Shown here piece after piece: positions 58,990 through 64,000 of a stretch of DNA of 64,000 nt. The notes beneath the pieces were generated by a model. That model did not search any database and was not told where the DNA came from. It worked only from the letters and a program-made list of their open reading frames with translations. Location of the stretch: the NCBI GenBank assembly GCA_960531495.1, contig OY482847.1, forward strand, positions 92,001-156,000, in the 5' to 3' direction. A program made the translations under genes and the position numbers. Each line of letters starts with the position of its first letter. The stretch's first letter is position 1. This DNA comes from Zeus faber (taxonomy: Eukaryota > Chordata > Actinopteri > Zeiformes > Zeidae).

Positions 58990-60812
58990 ACTCCTTGACT
59001 ACTTACAATACAGCAATACGACTTGCACGAAAAGATAATTTCTCCAAAATAATTTCAGAAAATACAGGTAACCACAGAGTGCTTTTCTCCACTATCGATC
59101 GGCTGATAAATGTGCCCCCCCCCATTTCCACCACAGCAGTCAGCCAGGAAATGTGAGGAGTTCGCGCTCTTCTTTGAGGATAAAATAACCATGATCAGAG
59201 CGAGCATCACCCCCGACGTAAACTTAGACGACATCAGTCAATCTCACAGAAAAGAAGTAACCATGAAGGATTTCGCCTGCATTACACTGTCAGACCTCTG
59301 CAAGACTGTTGACGAATGTAGCTTAGCCACCTCCTGCCTTGACCCTATACCAACGGCATTCTTAAAGCGGGTATTTGATAGTGTCGCGAGTCACATCCTG
59401 ATGATCATAAACATGTCACTTCAAACTGGCATCTTTCCAGACGCCTTCAAAACAGCTGTGATTAAACCGCTACTAAAGAAGGCCAATCTAGATGTGAACG
59501 AATTGAAAAACTATAGGCCAATATCCAGTCTTCCCTTCATCAGTAAGGTACTCGAGAAGATAGTTTCAGTGCAAATAAACTATTTTCTCAAAGAAAATAA
59601 CATTATGGAAGAATTACAGTCAGGCTTTAGAACAAATCACAGCACAGAAACTGCCCTCACTAAAATAGTTAGTGATCTCAGGCTGAACGCTGATGCAAAT
59701 AAGGTCTCAATCCTTGTCCTGCTAGACCTGAGCGCAGCATTTGATACAATTGACCATGACATCCTAATCAATCGTCTTGAAAGGCTGGTTGGTCTCTCCG
59801 GCAACCTGCTCAATTGGTTCAGAACATACATTATAGGGAGAAAGTTCTACGTTAAGCTGGGAGATTATGTATCAGAGAAACATGACAGCAGCTTCGGAGT
59901 GCGCAAGGAAGTTGCCTTGGCCCTTTGCTTTTCTCACTATACATGCTCCCACTCCCACTACTAACTAGAACTAAGAAGAGAGAACACATCACCCCAGTCT
60001 TGGCTGCCTTACACTGGCTTCCAGTTACATCTAGAGTAGACTTTAAGGTCCTTCTCCTCATATATAAAGCTCTAAATGGGCAAGGACCAGAATACATCAC
60101 CAACTAATTTACTAACTATGTGCCCCCAAGAGAGCTACGATCATCTACTGCTGGCCTGTTGGAAGCACCAAGTAATACACAGAAGAGAATCGGGAGTGCA
60201 GCCTTCGAAACCTAAGCTTTGGAATGCACTACCTATAGATATTAGGAAAGCTGGCTCGTTTGCCATCTTTAAAAGAAAACTAAAAATGCATCTATTCACT
60301 CTAGCCTACAACTAGAGCTCTCCTGCACTGCTATTTCCACTGCACTGCTATTTCCTATCGGCTGTACCTACTGTTTTATTGCTGTACCTACTGTACCTAG
60401 TAGGCCTACCTAGACTCTTATTGTTTTATCAGCACTTTGTAACTCTACGGTACTCTAGTTGATTTTCCCTTACGTGTGTCATCACCTTGTGTCGCAGCTG
60501 TGGAGAGACAGGGTTAGGGTTAGGGTTAGGGTTAGGGAGGAGACTAGACACAGACTGAGGGACAGTTTGTTGTTTTAAAATATATGTATAGGCCACAAAT
60601 CTTTAGGTGTCTAAATTAGTAGACTAGAAACTGTAAATTAGAAACTGTGCTTTGGCTTGTTTTTAACTTTAATCTTTTATTCTCTGATTAATGTTTTTGA
60701 GTTTCATTATTGGTTAAATCTTTTACTTTCTAATGCGCTGTTGTACAGCACTTTGAGTTGCATTTAATGTTGGAAAGGTGCTATATAAATAAATATTTAC
60801 TTACTTACTTAC
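58990..60812 (+). mobile_element. L2-like LINE with internal deletion
   Basis: An open frame at 59110-59964 reads CEEFALFFEDKITMIRASIT, LDPIPTAFLKRVF, AVIKPLLKKANLDVNELKNY, LQSGFRTNHSTETALTKIV and LLDLSAAFDTIDHDILI. After LFSLYMLPL it jumps directly to HITPVLAALHWLPVTSRVDF, LLIYKALNGQGPEYITN and PKLWNALPIDIRKAGSFAIF. Box C (YADD) and the sequence between are deleted. The 3' UTR holds a (GGGTTA)n stretch and ends GTGCTATATAAATAAATA followed by (TTAC)n. Confidence 0.82.
60511..60537 (+). repeat. Interstitial telomere repeat (GGGTTA)4GGG
   Basis: Four perfect vertebrate telomere units plus GGG, within the 3' UTR region of the LINE. Confidence 0.95.
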
Positions 60813-60815
60813 TGT

Positions 60816-60965
60816 TATCTTGGTCTGACCAAGTTTCAGTTGAAAACATCAAATCAAGGTTGTGCTTGATAATAAAATAATTTATTTAAAATGTTTTTTC
60901 CTGCCAAAGACCTAATGTTTAATAAAGCTAGATTTAGTGTGTTAAAAGCATTAACTGTGCAATTT
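60816..60965 (-). pseudogene. LINE endonuclease fragment
   Basis: On the minus strand a frame reads LNLALLNIRSLAGKNILNKL, the first endonuclease motif of L2-like LINEs, followed after stops by remnants of the next motif. It abuts the (TTAC)n tail of the preceding LINE. Confidence 0.55.
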
Positions 60966-61525
60966 TGGGACAGGCTGTGGCTGATGAGGAAATGATGCTA
61001 AATTTGATAAATTTGCTGAATCGATTGGGTGCTTCCTTTATCCTTACAGATTCACCGTTCTTTTTCCATTACTTATATACAGGGTCCCACCTTGTTCTGG
61101 GAAGAGTCATGAGTGCCATCAGCCTTGCAGCCTGGACCCGGCAGATATCCGTTCAAGCGTCCTGTGTTTTGGACATAAATAACTGGACGTGCTGTGCTTT
61201 TATCAGGGTGATGGCGTCGTGGGGGGGTGGGCGTCGTAACTCTGACAATTGTGCTAATGGTGGTGGAGGTGAATGCCGATTGGGGTTTAGAGGAAAGAAA
61301 GAGGAGTAGGGTGGGGGAAGGGGCAGGGGGTTAGTTTGGTCCCAGTAGTGACCATCTTTTTTAACTGGTAAGTGAACTCCAGGTGGGGGGGGGGGCTGAG
61401 GTGGCTCTCTTTCAAAGTTACCACATTGTGTTATTTCTTCTTGATTTGATTCCTCTTGTCCTTGGTAGAGGAAACAGATTGATGACGCAGGAAGTAAAAT
61501 AGGTTAGAGATGAAAAGTTTTTCTC
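60966..61525. other. No recognised gene
   Basis: A 114-codon open frame (60965-61309) has no recognisable domain. The rest includes G-rich tracts. It may be 5' sequence of the adjacent LINE remnant. Confidence 0.4.
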
Positions 61526-61529
61526 CTAG

Positions 61530-62095
61530 TACGTAGTCCTGTAGTCCTAGTTAGGGCTGTCACGATAATTTCTATATCGACTTATCATACGATAATGGGC
61601 ATGTCCTCGATAATTGTCTGTTGTGTTTCCATGCGTGTCTGTTTACATAAGAATGTCGTTGTCGTTGTATGTAGAGCCCATTAGTTCTAGTACATAGAAG
61701 CCACTAGTCCTAGTACGTAGAAGTCATTAGTCATTAATTAGTCACATTTTTGGCCATTTTGTACATATAATATACAGATAATTGTCTGTTGTGTTTCCAT
61801 GCGTGTCTGTTTCATAAGAATGTCACCAACATTTTAACCAGTATGATGCATAAACAGCAGTATGTAAGACTTGGCCGTTTTTTCACAGCGCCGGTAGTCC
61901 GAGTACGTAGATGCAATTACCCCGAGTACGTAAAAGCCATTAGTCCTAGTACGTAGACGCCATTAGCCCTAGTACATTGAGGCCATTAGTCCTAGTACGT
62001 AGAAGCCATTAGCCCTAGTATGTAGAAGCCATTAATCCCAGTACATAGAAGTCATTAGTCATTAATTAGTCTAATTTTTGGCCATTTTGTACATG
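61530..62095. repeat. 23-bp minisatellite array 2 with duplicated insert
   Basis: Units such as CATTAGTCCTAGTACGTAGA match array 1 at 54.3 kb. The array is interrupted by GTTAGGGCTGTCACGATAAT sequence (61554 onward, hAT-end-like). GATAATTGTCTGTTGTGTTT occurs twice (about 61609 and 61779), and TTTTTGGCCATTTTGTACAT also occurs twice (61747 and 62073). Confidence 0.8.
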
Positions 62096-62484
62096 TGGAA
62101 TTAAGATAATATATTTTTAAATTAAGGTAGTTCAGGAAATACTAATTCAGTTAATGTTTTTGCTCATTCTCATAATACTGAGCAGCACATCTGCACAGTT
62201 AATGGGCCTTACGCACTAGTCTAGTCTCTGCTACGGTCACATCTATGTAATCACAGAAACATTTATGCACACACATAATGAAGAACACAACCTCATATAT
62301 CCTTGTAAATCTATGTAATCACATATCAGCACACAGTGTTTATTCCCACAGACAGTCCAGATGCAGCTATCAATGTTAAGGCTTCACCGCGACGCAGCTG
62401 CGGAGGGTGAGAATAACATTCATTCTTTACGAATCTGTGACGCCAAACTGACTATATAGTTTATTATATTATTATATTATATAT
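62096..62484. other. Spacer; no gene seen
   Basis: AT-rich sequence with no recognised feature up to the Tc1 terminal repeat. Confidence 0.45.
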
Positions 62485-63828
62485 ACAGTGGGGCAAAAAA
62501 GTATTTAGTCAGCCACCAATTGTGCAAGTTCTCCCACTTAAAAAGATGAGAGGCCTGTAATTTTCATCATAGGTACACTTCGACTATGAGAGACAGAATG
62601 GGGGGAAAGAATCCAGGAAATCACATTGTAGGATTTTTAATGAATTAATTGGTAAATTCCTCGGTAAAATAAGTATTTGGTCACCTACAAACAAGCAAGA
62701 TTTCTGGCTTTCACAGACCTGTAACCTTTTCTTTAAGAGGCTTCTCTGTCCTCCACTCGTTACCTGTTTTAATGGCACCTGTTTGAACTCGTTATCAGTA
62801 TGAAAGACACCTGTCCACAACCTCAAACAGTCACACTCCAAACTCCACTATGGCCAAGACCAAAGAGCTGTCAAAGGACACCAGAAACAAAATTGTAGAC
62901 CTGCACCAGGCTGGGAAGACTGAATCTGCAAAAGGTAAGCAGCTTGTTGTGAAGAAATCAACTGTGGGAGCAATTATTAGAAAATGGAAGACATACAAGA
63001 CCACTGATAATCTCCCTCGACCTGGGGCTCCACGCAAGATCTCACCCCGTGGGGTCAAAATGATCACAAGAACGGTGAGCAAACATCCCAGAACCACCCG
63101 GGGGGACCTAGTGAATGACCTGCAGAGTGCTGGGACCAAAGTAACAAAGGCTACCATCAGTAACACACTACGCCGCCAGGGACTCAAATCCTGCAGTGCC
63201 AGACGTGTCCCCCTGCTTAAGCCAGTACGTGTCCAGGCCCGTCTGAAGTTTGCTAGAGAGCATTTGGATGATCTAGAAGAGGATTGGGAGAATGTCATAT
63301 GGTCAGATGAAACCAAAATAAAACTTTTTGGTAAAAACTCAACTTGTCGTGTTTGGAGGAGAAAGAAAGCTGAGTTTCATCCAAAGAACACCATACCTAC
63401 TGTGAAGCATGGGGGTGGAAACATCATGCTTTGGGGCTGTTTTTTGCAAAGGGACCAGGACGACTGATCCGTGTAAAGGAAAGAATGAATGGGGCCATGT
63501 ATCGTGAGATTTTGAGTGAAAACCTCCTTCCATCAGCAAGGGCATTGAAGATGAAATGTGGCTGGGTCTTTCAGCATGACAATGATCACCAACACACAAG
63601 GAGTGGCTTCGTAAGAAGCATTTCAAGGTCCTGGAGTGGCCTAGCCAGTCTCCAGATCTCAACCCCATAGAAAATCTTTGGAGGGAGTTGAAAGTCCGTG
63701 TTGCCCAGCGACAGCCGCAAAACATCACTGCTCTAGAGGAGATCTGCATGGAGGAATGGGCCAAAATACCAGCAACAGTGTGTGAAAACCTTGTGAAGAC
63801 TTACAGAAAACGTTTGACCTCTGTCAAG
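62485..63828 (+). mobile_element. Tc1/mariner transposon, interrupted at its 3' side
   Basis: The terminal repeat starts CAGTGGGGCAAAAAAGTATT at 62485, preceded by a TA target dinucleotide. The long terminal region runs to the transposase start at 62850. The right end is missing because a heptamer-family LINE follows at 63829. Confidence 0.88.
62850..63828 (+). pseudogene. Tc1-type transposase, frameshifted
   Basis: Starts [21 protein letters not shown] regions are [20 protein letters not shown] and [19 protein letters not shown]. Catalytic motifs of the DDE domain are [13 protein letters not shown] (first Asp, about 63300), [10 protein letters not shown] (second Asp, about 63575) and [15 protein letters not shown] (Glu, about 63670). 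One base is missing near 63440 (GCFF/AKG), and a further small deletion after DNDHQHT shifts the frame back. The C-terminus ends [14 protein letters not shown], and the next codons belong to the inserted LINE tail. Confidence 0.88.
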
Positions 63829-64000
63829 ATTCAAGATTCAAGATTTTTATTTGTCACATACATATACATACTTTCATACATATATGTATTTAAATGTAAT
63901 GCAACGCACCTGGTGATAGCACACAATATGTCCTAGGAAAAAAATAAAAGTAAAAAAATTCCTTTCTAATAGACCGACTAACTGACTCCTAAAACGTAAT
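63829..64000 (-). mobile_element. Heptamer-family LINE, copy D (3' end)
   Basis: Minus orientation. ATTCAAG tail units at 63829-63845 are followed by the conserved 3' UTR (TTTTTATTTGTCACATACAT, and GCACCTGGTGATAGCACAC) matching copies A and C. It continues beyond the window. Confidence 0.9.

Noticed and set aside
60965..61309. A 114-codon open frame as a host gene
   Set aside because: No recognisable motif, no splice signals of note, and located among LINE remnants.

Overview
The window is nuclear DNA from a ray-finned (teleost) fish. The evidence is intron-split vertebrate genes, many CR1/L2-group, L1-type and other LINEs, Tc1/mariner and hAT transposons, tRNA-derived SINEs of the V-SINE type, and long dinucleotide and minisatellite arrays. 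I saw no bacterial, phage or CRISPR content.

Two host genes can be supported, both on the + strand. The first is hsd11b2 (11-beta-hydroxysteroid dehydrogenase type 2). Its last two coding exons are at 17277-17414 and 22978-23399, separated by a 5.6-kb intron. The upstream exons were not found and probably lie before the window. The second is zdhhc1, a DHHC-type palmitoyltransferase. Its first coding exon is at 43083-43295, followed by exons at 47276-47451, 47546-47647, 49728-49852, 49953-50108, 50299-50390, 50776-50852 and probably 53823-53877. All splice phases agree. The gene's 3' end is unresolved. A CpG-rich segment with ETS and CCAAT sites near 28.2-28.45 kb may be its promoter and non-coding first exon. 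From memory, the human orthologues also sit close together on 16q22, which supports both identifications.

Region by region: 1-14 kb is a broken hAT transposase plus three copies (A, B, C) of one LINE family with a (TTGAATC)n tail. Copy C is nearly full length. 14-17 kb has L1 fragments in inverted orientation and two SINEs. 17-23.4 kb is hsd11b2, whose intron holds an 866-bp fold-back element. 23.4-28 kb is AT-rich tandem repeats, a SINE and other dispersed repeats. 28-30 kb is the candidate promoter, flanked by inverted copies of a tRNA-like repeat. 30-41.4 kb is a pile-up of LINE bodies (L2-like, a third RT lineage, a 5' piece of the heptamer-tail family, L1) plus a hAT N-terminus. 43-54 kb is zdhhc1, whose introns carry several large minisatellites and a nested pair of hAT elements. 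54.5-61 kb is another LINE cluster, including one LINE nested in another. 62.5-64 kb is a Tc1 transposon interrupted by the tail of another heptamer-family LINE.

No set of genes here works together as a new defence or metabolic system. The interest lies in how repeats meet host splice sites and in unusually clear records of transposition: nested elements with target duplications, a 27-bp minimal LINE insertion, and telomere-like repeats at junctions.
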